From NCBI GenBank assembly GCA_963751795.1, contig CAVVVI010000001.1, positions 248,001 to 312,000 on the forward strand: 64,000 nt of DNA. The letters are read 5' to 3'. The position numbers and the translations under genes are program-made. Shown piece after piece: positions 1-8,784 of this stretch; positions within the stretch are counted from its first letter, which is position 1, and each line of letters opens with the position of its first letter. The notes under the pieces were generated by a model that worked only from the letters and a program-made list of their open reading frames with translations, ran no database searches and was not told where the DNA came from. The DNA comes from BOG-908 sp963751795. GTDB taxonomy: Bacteria > Pseudomonadota > Alphaproteobacteria > Acetobacterales > Acetobacteraceae.

Positions 1-127
1 GGGGCCTGTCCCCGGAACCCCGGCAGCGCAGCGCCCCGGACCGCACGCCTGAAGGCGAGCCGGGGCGCAGGCCGTGGCGGGGTTTGGGGGCGCGGCTTCC
101 GGCCTTGCCTTGCTCGCGAGGACGCCA

Positions 128-1258
128 ATGGCCAAACCGGATTATTACGCCACCCTTGAAGTCCAGAAGGACTGCAGCGCGGACGACCTGAAAAAGGCCT
201 ACCGCAAGCTGGCGATGAAGTATCACCCCGACCGCAACCCGAACGACAAGGGTGCGGAGGCGCAGTTCAAGATCGTCAGCGAGGCCTACGAGGTTCTCAA
301 GGACGACCAGAAGCGCGCGGCCTACGATCGTTACGGCCACGCTGCCTTCGAGCAAGGCGGCGGCGCGCCCGGCTTCGATTTTTCGGGCGCGGGCGGGTTG
401 GGCGACATCTTCGACCAGATGTTCGGCGATTTCACCGGGCGCGGCGGCGGCCGCAGCCGCACGCGCACCGGCGCCGACATTCAGGTGCAGGTCGAGATCG
501 ACCTGGCGCAGGCCTTTACCGGCACCAAGACGCCGGTGCGCGTGCCCACGCGGGTGACGTGCGAGGCCTGCCGCGGCACCGGGTCGTCGGACGGCAAGGC
601 GGCGGCCGATACCTGCGGCACCTGCAACGGCGCGGGCAAGGTGCGGGCGCAGCAGGGCTTCTTCCTGATCGAGCGCACCTGCCCCACCTGCGGCGGCGCC
701 GGCCGGGTGATCCGCAGCCCGTGCCGCGTGTGCCACGGTGCCGGCACGGTGCAGCGCGAGCGCACGCTGCAGGTGACGGTGCCGCCCGGCGTGGAAGACG
801 GCACGCGCATCCGCATCCAGGGCGAGGGCGAGGCGGGCGGCCAGGGCGCCACCAATGGCGACCTGTACGTGCACGTGGCCATCCGCCAGCACGCGCTGTT
901 CCATCGCGAGGGCGCGCATATCTTCTGCGAGGTGCCGCTGCGCATGAGCCAGGCGGCGCTCGGTGACGAGATCGACGTGCCGGCCATCGACGGCAGCACG
1001 CAGAAGGTGAAGATCCCCGCCGGCACGCAGGCCGGCGCGCAGTTCCGCCTGCGCGGACGCGGCTTCTCCGTGCTGCGCAGCGCGGCCCGCGGCGACATGG
1101 TGATCCAGGCCAAGGTGGAGACGCCGCAGCATCTGACCCGGCGCCAGCGCGAGCTGCTGGAGGAGTTCGAGGGCGAGGCGCGTGGGCACGCCAAGGGCAG
1201 CCCGGAGCATGAGGGCTTCTTCGCCAAGATGAAGGAATTCCTGGCCGGGCGCGACTGA
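128..1258 (+). CDS. dnaJ: Chaperone protein DnaJ (Hsp40)
   Basis: Co-chaperone that stimulates DnaK ATPase and hands it unfolded clients in the cytoplasm. The 376-aa product has the full type I layout: J domain with the HPD motif at residues 33-35, a Gly/Phe-rich linker (about 75-115), four zinc-binding CxxCxGxG repeats from residue 145 to about 215 (CEACRGTG, CGTCNGAG, CPTCGGAG, CRVCHGAG), and two C-terminal substrate-binding beta domains. The ATG at 128 is chosen because it gives the normal N-terminus (MAKPDYYATLEV) and has GAGGA five bases upstream. An in-frame ATG at 74 would add 18 residues foreign to the family. dnaK usually precedes dnaJ and would lie left of the window. Bases 1-127 show no other gene. 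Confidence 0.97.
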   Translation: MAKPDYYATLEVQKDCSADDLKKAYRKLAMKYHPDRNPNDKGAEAQFKIVSEAYEVLKDDQKRAAYDRYGHAAFEQGGGAPGFDFSGAGGLGDIFDQMFGDFTGRGGGRSRTRTGADIQVQVEIDLAQAFTGTKTPVRVPTRVTCEACRGTGSSDGKAAADTCGTCNGAGKVRAQQGFFLIERTCPTCGGAGRVIRSPCRVCHGAGTVQRERTLQVTVPPGVEDGTRIRIQGEGEAGGQGATNGDLYVHVAIRQHALFHREGAHIFCEVPLRMSQAALGDEIDVPAIDGSTQKVKIPAGTQAGAQFRLRGRGFSVLRSAARGDMVIQAKVETPQHLTRRQRELLEEFEGEARGHAKGSPEHEGFFAKMKEFLAGRD

Positions 1259-1480
1259 GCGGTTGTGGTCCGGACGGGTACCCACAAGGCCAGGTTGCCG
1301 CCGGCACCCGGCCGGGCGGTGGTAATCGGCTGAATTGTGGCGGTTTTATGTCACTCGGGTTGCGTTTCACAGATACGTGACTTCTGCAATTGGCAGTTGC
1401 GGCCGTGTTTCGCAGCACGATATGGCGGTGTGTCACCTGGACGAGGCGCACCTCCCCCCGCGCTGACGGCCGGTGTCATA

Positions 1481-1511
1481 GGCGGCGCAGTCTCCCCCCG
1501 GCTGCGCCGCC
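1481..1511. repeat. GC-rich hairpin, copy 1 of a repeated stem
   Basis: GGCGGCGCAG and CTGCGCCGCC form a perfect 10-bp stem around an 11-base pyrimidine/G loop. Exactly the same two stem halves occur at 9910-9936 with an unrelated loop. No T-run follows, so it is not a classical intrinsic terminator. A small REP-like palindrome is possible. Confidence 0.6.
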
Positions 1512-1625
1512 ACTTCATTCCATAAGCGGTGCGTTTGCCGTGCGCATGGTTCGGCGGCGCATCGGGCGCGTGATGCGCGGTGCGGCCCCGTCGGATGGTT
1601 TTCTGCCGCCGCGTGCTGGCAGGGC

Positions 1626-1654
1626 TTGCACCCGGCCCATGGTTTCCGTAGGAA
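1626..1654 (+). promoter_or_regulatory. Possible sigma70 promoter of tRNA-Val
   Basis: TTGCAC (1626-1631) and TAGGAA (1649-1654) are separated by 17 bases and end 16 bases before the mature tRNA. The match to TTGACA/TATAAT is partial (4/6 and 3/6), so this is a positional guess supported mainly by spacing. Confidence 0.35.
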
Positions 1655-1670
1655 ACGCGGCACGGCTCGT

Positions 1671-1745
1671 GGGCGCGTAGCACAGCGGTAGTGCACTACC
1701 TTGACATGGTAGGGGTCACAGGTTCAATCCCTGTCGCGCCCACCA
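1671..1745 (+). tRNA. tRNA-Val (anticodon GAC)
   Basis: Cloverleaf read by eye: acceptor stem GGGCGCG paired with CGCGCCC, D stem GCAC/GTGC, anticodon stem CTACC/GGTAG enclosing loop TTGACAT (anticodon GAC, reading GTC valine codons), and a T arm containing GGTTCAATCC. The discriminator A is followed by an encoded CCA at 1743-1745. Confidence 0.96.
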
Positions 1746-1860
1746 CAGCCATCGCCTGCGCCGTGCCGAGGACAAGTTCATCGCGCTGATCCCCGATCGC
1801 CCCGCCGACCGCCCGGGCTGCTTCACGATCAGTCCGCCCCGGTCCAGCGCCGCGCCGCTG

Positions 1861-2658
1861 GTGTTCTCCTCCCCCCATTCCGGCCGTGCCTATTCCGAGG
1901 CCTTCCTGGCCCTGACCCGGCTGGATGGGCAGGCGCTGCGGCGCAGCGAGGATTGCTACATCGAGGAGGTGTTCGCCTGCGTGCCGCGCCATGGCGGCAC
2001 GCTGATCGCGGCGCAGTTTCCGCGCGCCTGGTGCGATGCCAACCGCGAAGCCTGGGAGCTCGATCCCGCGATGTTCGCCGACGCCTTGCCCGATTGGGTG
2101 AACACCGGCAGCGCGCGCGTTGCCGCCGGGCTGGGCACGCTGGCCCGCGTGGTGTCCAGCGGCGACAACATCTACGGCCGCAAGCTGGCCTTCGCCGAGG
2201 CCGACGAGCGGGTGCGCACCTGCTGGCAACCCTACCACGACGCGCTGGCCGCGCTGGTGGATGGCGTGCGGGCCGAAGCCGGCGCGTGCCTGCTGGTCGA
2301 TTGCCACTCGATGCCGGCGCATGCCTGTGCCGACCGCCGGCCGGTGCCCGACATCGTGCTGGGCGATGCGCACGGCGCCGCCTGCGCGCCGGCCGTACTG
2401 CAGGCGGTGGAGGCCTATCTGCGCCAGCTCGGCTACGCGGTGCGACGGAACGACCCTTACGCCGGCGGCTACATCACGCGGCATTACGGCCGCCCTGCTT
2501 CGGGCGTGCACGCGCTGCAGGTGGAGATCGCGCGTAGCCGCTACATGGACGAGGCGACGCTGGAGCGGCGGCCGGGGCTCGATCGGGTGAAGGCCGACAT
2601 GGACGGGCTGGCCGGCATGCTGGCCGAGCGGGCCGGCGCGCTGATGCAGACGGGCTGA
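1861..2658 (+). CDS. N-formylglutamate amidohydrolase family protein
   Basis: Probable zinc-dependent hydrolase releasing formate from N-formylglutamate (histidine-degradation end step) or a related amide. Seen: SSPHSGR near the N-terminus, LLVDCHSMP in the middle and an EIARSRYMDE block near the C-terminus, the metal/substrate motifs of this family. The start is unsettled. GTG at 1861 is the first conventional in-frame start, but coding-like sequence continues upstream in the same frame (ISPPRSSAAPLVF) to about 1810, and the frame stays open back to 1705 with only CTG candidates. A non-ATG start or a nearby sequence error is likely. No hut genes are adjacent, so its role may be general. Confidence 0.85.
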   Translation: MFSSPHSGRAYSEAFLALTRLDGQALRRSEDCYIEEVFACVPRHGGTLIAAQFPRAWCDANREAWELDPAMFADALPDWVNTGSARVAAGLGTLARVVSSGDNIYGRKLAFAEADERVRTCWQPYHDALAALVDGVRAEAGACLLVDCHSMPAHACADRRPVPDIVLGDAHGAACAPAVLQAVEAYLRQLGYAVRRNDPYAGGYITRHYGRPASGVHALQVEIARSRYMDEATLERRPGLDRVKADMDGLAGMLAERAGALMQTG

Positions 2659-2663
2659 GGCGG

Positions 2664-2837
2664 CTAGATGCCGCTGGCGGCCTTGCTGAACAGGCCGCTG
2701 ATCGCCGTGCCGAAGCTGGAGAAGATCGCCAGCAGCGACAGGCAGAGGAAGGCGGCGACGATGCCGTATTCCACCGCGGTGATGCCGGCGGTGTCGGTGC
2801 GCAGAGGCCGGTCAGCTTTGCCGGGGCGCATCAGCAT
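2664..2837 (-). CDS. Flp/Fap-type pilin component
   Basis: Small class IVb pilin of about 57 aa. It has a short positively charged leader, then the Flp signature GITAVEYGIVAAF followed by one hydrophobic segment (LSLLAIFSSF) and a small Gly/Ser tail. The ATG at 2837 gives the usual leader length. An in-frame ATG at 2912 would add 25 hydrophilic residues and is less likely. A prepilin peptidase would cleave before the hydrophobic helix; one is encoded at 28366-29103. No tad/cpa assembly genes are nearby, so it is an orphan here. It is convergent with the upstream hydrolase, the two stop codons being about 5 bases apart. Confidence 0.85.
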   Translation of the reverse strand: MLMRPGKADRPLRTDTAGITAVEYGIVAAFLCLSLLAIFSSFGTAISGLFSKAASGI

Positions 2838-2989
2838 GGCCGAGCCGGCAGTGCAGTCACTTTCACGTCCATCGCCCTTCCGAACACCATCATCGCGGCT
2901 GGCACCGGCCATTCGCTACGCTACTAAAACATATTGTGCCGGGAAAAGCTAACATTCCGTGAGGCGGCGGCGCGGGTGGCGACGGCTGC

Positions 2990-3021
2990 AAAAAAAAAAG
3001 GCGGCGCCTTGCGGCACCGCC
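2990..3021 (-). terminator. Rho-independent terminator
   Basis: On the minus strand GGCGGTGCC, loop GCAA, GGCGCCGCC form a 9-bp stem with one G-U pair, followed by ten consecutive T. This is the best intrinsic terminator in the window. No minus-strand protein gene lies upstream of it, which is the reason for proposing the sRNA. Confidence 0.85.
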
Positions 3022-3130
3022 AAGTTTAGGGAGGAAACGTCCAAGATGCGGCGTGCCGAAGCGACGCCACGGTCAGAGAGTAGGAAGCGGCTTCGGGCGA
3101 TGCAAGGAGAATTTTTGCGTTGCAGCATAA
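2990..3130 (-). ncRNA. Candidate trans-acting small RNA with an anti-Shine-Dalgarno motif
   Basis: Read on the minus strand, a stretch of about 140 bases ends in a strong intrinsic terminator (2990-3021). It has an unpaired-looking TTTCCTCCCTAAACTT segment just before that hairpin, plus CTTCCTACTC and TTCTCCTTGC farther 5'. CCUCCC-type loops that pair with ribosome binding sites are a known feature of alphaproteobacterial sRNA families (alpha-r14, CcsR). Membership here is my inference. No protein-like frame uses this strand. The 5' end is a guess, as I see no clear promoter. Confidence 0.5.
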
Positions 3131-3184
3131 ATTGGCGGCCGGCGGTTAAAGATGCCGAAAGCGGCGCCGGGGCAGGGTGTCGCG

Positions 3185-3991
3185 ATGGAACGCTCGGGGA
3201 TCGTGGGCTGCCTGATGGCGCTGGCTGTATGCGCCGCACCGGGCGGGGCGTGGGCGGCAGGCGCGCTGCCTGGCGGCGTGGACCCGTCGCTGCTCTGCCG
3301 CGCTGCGGTGCTGGCGGCCGAGGCGGCGCAGCGTGTGCCGCAAGCCTTCCTGCTGGCCATCGCGCGCGTGGAATCCGGGCGGGCTGATCCGCAGACCGGC
3401 ACCGCGCACCCCTGGCCCTGGACCGTGAATGCCGAGGGCACCGGCACCTTTTATGACAGCAAGGCGGCGGCGATTGCCGGCGTGCAGGCGCTGCAGGCGC
3501 GCGGCGTGCGGTCGATCGACGTGGGATGCCTGCAGGTCAATCTATTGCAGCATCCGGCGGCGTTCGCCTCGCTGGATCAGGCCTTCGATCCCGCCGCCAA
3601 CGCCGCCTACGCCGCGGGCTTCCTCAACACGCTGTTCGCCAAGGTGGGCAGCTGGCCCCTGGCGGCGGCGGCCTACCATTCGCAGACCCCGACGGTGGGC
3701 GCACCCTACGAAAAGCGTGTGCTGGCCGAGTGGGCGGTGCCGGAGGCGGCGCGTGGCCAGCATGTGCCCGCGCGCGCCCCGGCGCCGGAGCCGGCAGCCG
3801 CACCCACCCGCCCGGTGCCGCCCGCAGCACCGGGCGGCGTGCGGCTGGCGGCCCTGGCCCCGATGGGCCGGATGGCGCCCTACGTGCAGCGCACGCCGGC
3901 CGCCGCGGGCATTGCGGGCACCGGGCGGTCGCTGGCGGCCTACCGGCTGATGCCGGCCCGGCTGGCCTTGCGCGCCGGCGGGCCCGGCTAG
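3185..3991 (+). CDS. Lytic transglycosylase, SLT-domain protein
   Basis: Secreted or periplasmic muramidase-like enzyme that cleaves peptidoglycan glycan strands. The 268-aa product starts with a signal peptide (MERSGIVGCLMALAVCAAPGG, cleavage near AWA-AG). The goose-lysozyme-like SLT fold follows, with catalytic glutamate in AIARVESGR, then DVGCLQVNL and the AAAAYHSQTP block. A Pro/Ala-rich tail carries no further domain. The ATG at 3185 is preferred over an in-frame ATG at 3152 because it puts the signal peptide at the N-terminus. Enzymes of this type often open the wall for secretion or pilus machines. No such operon adjoins it. Confidence 0.9.
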   Translation: MERSGIVGCLMALAVCAAPGGAWAAGALPGGVDPSLLCRAAVLAAEAAQRVPQAFLLAIARVESGRADPQTGTAHPWPWTVNAEGTGTFYDSKAAAIAGVQALQARGVRSIDVGCLQVNLLQHPAAFASLDQAFDPAANAAYAAGFLNTLFAKVGSWPLAAAAYHSQTPTVGAPYEKRVLAEWAVPEAARGQHVPARAPAPEPAAAPTRPVPPAAPGGVRLAALAPMGRMAPYVQRTPAAAGIAGTGRSLAAYRLMPARLALRAGGPG

Positions 3992-4123
3992 CCGGGGCGT
4001 TTCGCACCGAAGCCGCTTGAACTGGAGGGTGGCCCGGCCATCTTCCGGCAACGCGCATTTGTGCGGGAGCGCGGCGGCATCGCCGGCGTTCCGCCCCAGC
4101 CAACCTCAGCGAGAGCTGCACCC

Positions 4124-5248
4124 TTGAGAATTTCGCGCCTGACGATTGCCGCTGCCGGCGGCTGCCTCGTGGCCTGGGCCGGCGTGCCCGGCCGCGCCCG
4201 CGCGCAGGCCGGCGACCAGGGCGCCCCGGTGCCGGTGACCGTGGTGCGCGTGGCGCGGCAGGATCTGCCGGAATACACCAGCGGCATCGGCACCGTGCAG
4301 GCCTATCGCCAGGTGCTGGTGCGCGCGCGGGTGGACGGTACGCTCGACAGCATCGCGTTCAAGGAGGGCCAGGAGGTGCATCCCGGCGACCTGCTGGCGC
4401 AGATCGATCCGCGGCCCTACGCGGCCACCCTGGCCCAGGCGCAGGCCAAGCGGGCCAGCGACGGCGCGCAGATGGCCAACGCGCAGCGCGATCTGGCGCG
4501 CTACGCCAGCCTTGTGCGCACCAACGTGGCCAGCCGCCAGCAGGTGGATACGCAGCAGGCGCAGGTGGCGCAGGACCAGGCATCGTTGCAGGGCGATGAC
4601 GCGCAGATTGCCAGCGCGGCGCTGAACCTGAGCTTCTGCCGCATCACCGCGCCCATCGAGGGCGTGGTCGGGCTGCGGCTGATCGATATCGGCAACCTGA
4701 TCCACGCCACCGACCAGACGGGCATCGTCAGCATCACCCAGGTGCATCCGATCAGCCTGGTGTTCACCCTGCCGCAGGACGAGCTGCCGGCGGTGCGGGC
4801 TGCCATGGCGGGCGCGGGCGGCACGCCGCCGGTGGCGGCCACCAGCCAGGATGGCCGCTCGGTGCTCTCGACCGGGCGCCTGGTGACCATCAACAACAGC
4901 ATCGACACCCAGACCGGCACGATCGAGCTGAAGGCGGAGTTCCCCAATACCGACAATCGGCTGTGGCCCGGCCAGTTCGTGACCGGGCGGCTGCTGCTGC
5001 GCGTGCAGCACGGCGCGCTGACGGTGCCGCCGGCCGCCGTGCAGCACGGGCCGGATGGCCTGTTCGTCTATACCGTCAAGCAGGATGGCACGGTGGGTCG
5101 CGCGGCCGTGACCCTGGGCTACCAGGACGAGCACGCCGCCGTGCTGGCCAGCGGCGTGGACGCTGGGGAGACGGTGATCCTGTCCGGCCAGTTGCGGGTG
5201 CAGCCCGGCGTGCGGGTGGATGCCCACGCCGACACGGCGGCCGGCTGA
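4124..5248 (+). CDS. RND efflux periplasmic adaptor (membrane fusion protein, AcrA/MdtA type)
   Basis: Bridges the inner-membrane RND pump encoded next to it and an outer-membrane channel. Seen: signal-like N-terminus (RISRLTIAAAGG), first beta-barrel strand (LPEYTSGIGTVQAYRQV), lipoyl-like half ARVDGTLDSIAFKEGQEV, a long alpha-helical hairpin rich in Ala/Gln (about residues 85-150), the second lipoyl half and C-terminal barrel (LWPGQFVTGRL). TTG at 4124 is chosen because it places the signal sequence first; GTG at 4061 is an in-frame alternative. Length (374 aa) is normal. The pump gene begins 7 bases after the stop, so they are one operon. No outer-membrane factor gene follows. Confidence 0.93.
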   Translation: MRISRLTIAAAGGCLVAWAGVPGRARAQAGDQGAPVPVTVVRVARQDLPEYTSGIGTVQAYRQVLVRARVDGTLDSIAFKEGQEVHPGDLLAQIDPRPYAATLAQAQAKRASDGAQMANAQRDLARYASLVRTNVASRQQVDTQQAQVAQDQASLQGDDAQIASAALNLSFCRITAPIEGVVGLRLIDIGNLIHATDQTGIVSITQVHPISLVFTLPQDELPAVRAAMAGAGGTPPVAATSQDGRSVLSTGRLVTINNSIDTQTGTIELKAEFPNTDNRLWPGQFVTGRLLLRVQHGALTVPPAAVQHGPDGLFVYTVKQDGTVGRAAVTLGYQDEHAAVLASGVDAGETVILSGQLRVQPGVRVDAHADTAAG

Positions 5249-5255
5249 GCGCGCG

Positions 5256-8200
5256 ATGAGCATTTCCGCCCCGTTCATCCGCCGGCCGATCGCCACCTCG
5301 CTGATCATGGCGGCGCTGTTCCTGGTGGGCATCGCGAGCTACCCGCTGCTGCCGGTGGCCCCGCTGCCGACCGTCGAGTTCCCCACCATTTCGGTGACCG
5401 CCAATTACCCGGGCGCCAGCCCGGACGTGATGGCCAGCAGCGTGGCCGAGCCGCTGGAGACGCAGTTCAGCCAGATCAACGGCCTGTCGCAGATGACGTC
5501 GATCAACGTGCTGGGCACTTCGACCATCACCGTGCAGTTCGACCTGAGCCGCAACGTGGATGCCGCGGCGACGGACGTGCTGGAGGCGATCAACGGCGCG
5601 CAGGGGCAGCTGCCGAAAAGCCTGCCCAGCCAGCCGACTTTCCGCAAGGTGAACCCGGCCGACAGCCCCATCTTCCTGCTCAGCGTGTGGTCCGACGACC
5701 TGCCGCTGACGACGGTGGATGACTACGCCGAGAACGTGCTGAGCCAGCAGCTCAGCCAGATCAGCGGCGTCAGCCAGGTGGCGATTGGCGGGCAGCAGAA
5801 GCCGGCGATCCGCGTGCAGATCGACCCCGCGCGGCTGGCCGCGATGGGCATGACGATGGAAGACGTGCGCCAGGTGCTGACCACGGCGACGGTGAACAGC
5901 CCCAAGGGCAGCATCGACGGGCGGCGCCAATCCTTCACCCTGCTGGCCAACGACCAGCTGACCGCGCCCGAACCCTACGGCAACCTGATCGTGGCCTACC
6001 GCAACGGCGCGCCGGTGCGCATTCGCGATATCGGCACCGCCGTGCGCGGGCCGCAGAACCGCGAGCTGGCGGCATGGACATCGGTGGGCAAGCCGCGCCG
6101 CGGCGTGCTGCTGATCATGTACAAACAGCCGGGCGCCAACGTGATCGCCACCGTCGAGCGCATCCGCCAGGCGCTGCCGCGGCTGGAAGTGAGCATTCCG
6201 CCGGCCATCCATGTCGAGACCATCGTGGACCGCACGCAGACGATCCGCGCATCGGTATCGGACGTGGAGTTCACGCTGCTGCTGACCATCGGACTGGTGG
6301 TGATGGTGATCTTCCTGTTCCTGCGCAATCTGTGGGCCACCATCATCCCGAGCGTGACGGTGCCGCTGGCGCTGGTGGGCACGTTCGCGGCGATGTATCT
6401 GCTCGGCTACAGCCTGGACAATCTGTCGCTGATGGGGCTGACGATCGCCGTGGGCTTCGTGGTGGACGATGCCATCGTCATGCTGGAGAACATCTACCGC
6501 CATATCGAGGACGGCATGGCGCCGATGGATGCCGCCCTGAAGGGCGCCGGCGAGATCGGCTTTACCATCGTGTCCATCAGCATCTCGCTCATCGCCGTGT
6601 TCATCCCGCTGCTGCTGATGGGCGGCATCGTGGGGCGGCTGTTCCGCGAATTCGCCATCGTGGTGTCGCTGACGGTGATCATTTCCGCCTTCGTGTCGCT
6701 GACGCTGACGCCGATGATGTGCGCTCGCTTCCTGCGCGCCGAGAGCCACCAGCATGGGCGGCTGTACAACATCATCGAGCGCGGCTTCGAGGCGATGATC
6801 GGCTTCTATGGCCGCACGCTCGACGTGGCGCTGCGCTGGCGGTTCGTGACGCTGATGGTGTTCATCGCCACGCTGGGGCTGACGGGCTACCTGTTCGTGA
6901 TCATCCCGAAGGGATTTTTCCCGCAGCAGGATATCGGCCTGCTGATCGCGATCACCGAGGCCAACCAGGATATCTCCTACGACGCGATGTATCACAAGCA
7001 GCAGCAGGTGAATGCCATCGTCGCCGCCGATCCGGCGGTGGCGAGCTTCGCCTCGCTGGTGGGCGCCGGCAATGCGGGGCAGACGGCCAATAACGGCCGG
7101 CTGTTCATCAACCTCAAGCCCTGGGGCACGCGCGATCCGATCATGAAGGTGATCGCGCGGTTGAGCGAGAAGACCGCCGGGCTGGAAGGCTTCAAGCTGT
7201 ACATGCAGCCGGGGCAGGACATCACGGTGGGCGGGCGGCTGTCGCGCACGCTGTACCAGTACACGTTGCAGGATGCCGACCCGACGGAGCTGAACCACTG
7301 GGCGCCCAAGCTGCTCGACAAATTGCGCACCGTGCCGATCCTGCGCGACGTGACCACCGACCAGCAGGTGGCCGGCACGACGGCGACGCTGCAGATCGAC
7401 CGCGATGCGGCCGCGCGCTTCGGCATCCAGCCGCAGCAGATCGACGACACGCTGTACGACGCGTTCGGGCAGCGCGAGGTGACGCAGTATTTCACCCAGC
7501 TCAACTCGTATTACGTGATCGAGGAGGTGCCGCCGCAGCTCGAAGGCGACGTGCACACGCTGGATACGCTGTATGTGAAGGGCGCGTCGGGCCGGGCGGT
7601 GCCGCTCTCGGCCGTGGTGCACCGAAGCACGGTGCCGATCTCGCCGCTGGCGGTGAACCACCAGAGCCAGTTTCCCGCGGTCACCATCAGCTTCAACCTG
7701 GCCCCCGGCGCCTCGCTGGGCGATGCGGTGACGCAGGTGGATGGCGCACGTGCGCAGATCGGCGCCCCGCGCGCATTGCAGGGCGCGTTTCAGGGCAATG
7801 CCGCGGCGTTCCAGTCCTCGTTGAGCAGCGAGCCCTATCTGATCGCCGCCGCACTGATCGCCGTGTACATCATCCTGGGCATTCTGTACGAGAGCTACAT
7901 CCTGCCGCTGACCATCCTGTCCACGCTGCCATCGGCCGGCGTGGGGGCGCTGCTGATGCTGATGGTGGCGGGCTTCGACCTGTCGGTGATCGCGGTGGTG
8001 GGCATCATCCTGCTGATCGGCATCGTCAAGAAGAACGGTATCATGATGGTGGATTTCGCCATCCATGCCGAGCGTGAGGGCGGCAAGGAGCCGCTGGATG
8101 CGATCCGCCAGGCCTGCCTGATGCGGTTCCGCCCGATCATGATGACGACCATGGCGGCCCTGCTTTCGGGCCTGCCGCTGATGCTGGGCCATGGCGCCGG

Positions 8201-8381
8201 CAGCGAGCTGCGCCAGCCGCTGGGCTACGCGATGGTGGGCGGGCTGATCCTGAGCCAGGCGCTGACGCTGTACACCACGCCGGTGATCTATCTGTATCTG
8301 GACCGCCTGCAGCATTGGCTCTCGCCGGCGCCGGCCCGGCGCCTGCCGCGGCTGGCCCAGGGGATGGCGACAGCCGATTAG
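5256..8381 (+). CDS. RND multidrug efflux transporter, HAE1/MdtB-MdtC type
   Basis: Proton-driven inner-membrane pump of 1041 aa, a normal length for the AcrB superfamily. The layout is one TM helix, a large periplasmic loop, TM2-6, a second periplasmic loop and TM8-12. The proton-relay Asp pair is visible in GFVVDDAIVMLENI, and the partner lysine segment in GIVKKNGIMMVDFA. The first residues (ISAPFIRRPIATSLIM) match the MdtC-like subgroup. The ATG at 5256 follows the adaptor stop closely. The substrate cannot be read from sequence. Confidence 0.96.
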   Translation: MSISAPFIRRPIATSLIMAALFLVGIASYPLLPVAPLPTVEFPTISVTANYPGASPDVMASSVAEPLETQFSQINGLSQMTSINVLGTSTITVQFDLSRNVDAAATDVLEAINGAQGQLPKSLPSQPTFRKVNPADSPIFLLSVWSDDLPLTTVDDYAENVLSQQLSQISGVSQVAIGGQQKPAIRVQIDPARLAAMGMTMEDVRQVLTTATVNSPKGSIDGRRQSFTLLANDQLTAPEPYGNLIVAYRNGAPVRIRDIGTAVRGPQNRELAAWTSVGKPRRGVLLIMYKQPGANVIATVERIRQALPRLEVSIPPAIHVETIVDRTQTIRASVSDVEFTLLLTIGLVVMVIFLFLRNLWATIIPSVTVPLALVGTFAAMYLLGYSLDNLSLMGLTIAVGFVVDDAIVMLENIYRHIEDGMAPMDAALKGAGEIGFTIVSISISLIAVFIPLLLMGGIVGRLFREFAIVVSLTVIISAFVSLTLTPMMCARFLRAESHQHGRLYNIIERGFEAMIGFYGRTLDVALRWRFVTLMVFIATLGLTGYLFVIIPKGFFPQQDIGLLIAITEANQDISYDAMYHKQQQVNAIVAADPAVASFASLVGAGNAGQTANNGRLFINLKPWGTRDPIMKVIARLSEKTAGLEGFKLYMQPGQDITVGGRLSRTLYQYTLQDADPTELNHWAPKLLDKLRTVPILRDVTTDQQVAGTTATLQIDRDAAARFGIQPQQIDDTLYDAFGQREVTQYFTQLNSYYVIEEVPPQLEGDVHTLDTLYVKGASGRAVPLSAVVHRSTVPISPLAVNHQSQFPAVTISFNLAPGASLGDAVTQVDGARAQIGAPRALQGAFQGNAAAFQSSLSSEPYLIAAALIAVYIILGILYESYILPLTILSTLPSAGVGALLMLMVAGFDLSVIAVVGIILLIGIVKKNGIMMVDFAIHAEREGGKEPLDAIRQACLMRFRPIMMTTMAALLSGLPLMLGHGAGSELRQPLGYAMVGGLILSQALTLYTTPVIYLYLDRLQHWLSPAPARRLPRLAQGMATAD

Positions 8382-8432
8382 CGCCCCGGTTTTGCTTTTC
8401 GTTTGCGGCCCGAACGTGCTTGCCTGGCGGGC

Positions 8433-8729
8433 ATGGTCCCCGAAGAACTCCTGACGCTCCGCGCCAGCATCGACAACATCGATGCGGCCCTGATCCATTT
8501 GCTGGCCGAGCGCTTCAAATGCACGCAGCAGGTGGGGCGCGTGAAGGCGCGGCTGGGCCTGCCTGCCTCCGACCCGGTGCGCGAGGCCCAGCAGGTGACG
8601 CGGCTGCGGGCGCTGGCCGAGGCGGCGCGGCTGGATCCGGAATTCGCCGAGAAATTCCTCGCCTTCGTGGTGCGCGAGGTGATCCAGCACCACCAGTCAC
8701 TGGCGGCGGGCACAATCGCAACAGGGTGA
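8433..8729 (+). CDS. Chorismate mutase, AroQ class
   Basis: Converts chorismate to prephenate at the head of phenylalanine/tyrosine synthesis. The 98-aa all-helical monofunctional AroQ domain shows LRASIDNID, LLAERFKCTQQVGRVK, the DPVREAQQ block and EFAEKFLAFVVREVIQHH, which carry the Arg/Lys/Glu side chains lining the active site. The ATG at 8433 gives the standard N-terminus. It is freestanding: the efflux pump ends about 50 bases upstream and a glycosyltransferase frame starts about 55 bases downstream. No signal peptide, so cytoplasmic. Confidence 0.93.
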   Translation: MVPEELLTLRASIDNIDAALIHLLAERFKCTQQVGRVKARLGLPASDPVREAQQVTRLRALAEAARLDPEFAEKFLAFVVREVIQHHQSLAAGTIATG

Positions 8730-8784
8730 TTGCAACCTCGAAACGCCGGCCCGGTTAAGAGGCTTGCACCTTTGAGGCCCGACC

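Larger units (their letters stand above)
1259..1670. other. Non-coding stretch between dnaJ and tRNA-Val
   Basis: About 410 bases with no convincing reading frame. Contents seen: a perfect 10-bp stem hairpin (1481-1511) and a promoter-like pair just before the tRNA (1626-1654). Short frames here lack family signatures, so I do not call them genes. Confidence 0.6.

Noticed and set aside
1671..2658. Integration site at the tRNA-Val 3' end
   Set aside because: No integrase, no direct repeat of the tRNA end was seen downstream, and the following genes look chromosomal.
3046..3387. Plus-strand frame from ATG 3046 with GGGAGG upstream
   Set aside because: The spacing (11 bases) is long, the product is Arg/Gly-rich with no similarity, and it runs out of frame into the transglycosylase gene. 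The purine stretch is better explained as the complement of the sRNA loop.
5076..8693. A 1205-codon open frame on the minus strand opposite the RND pump
   Set aside because: It is the mirror of a high-GC gene, rich in His/Arg/Gln with no domain signature. The plus-strand protein is unmistakable.
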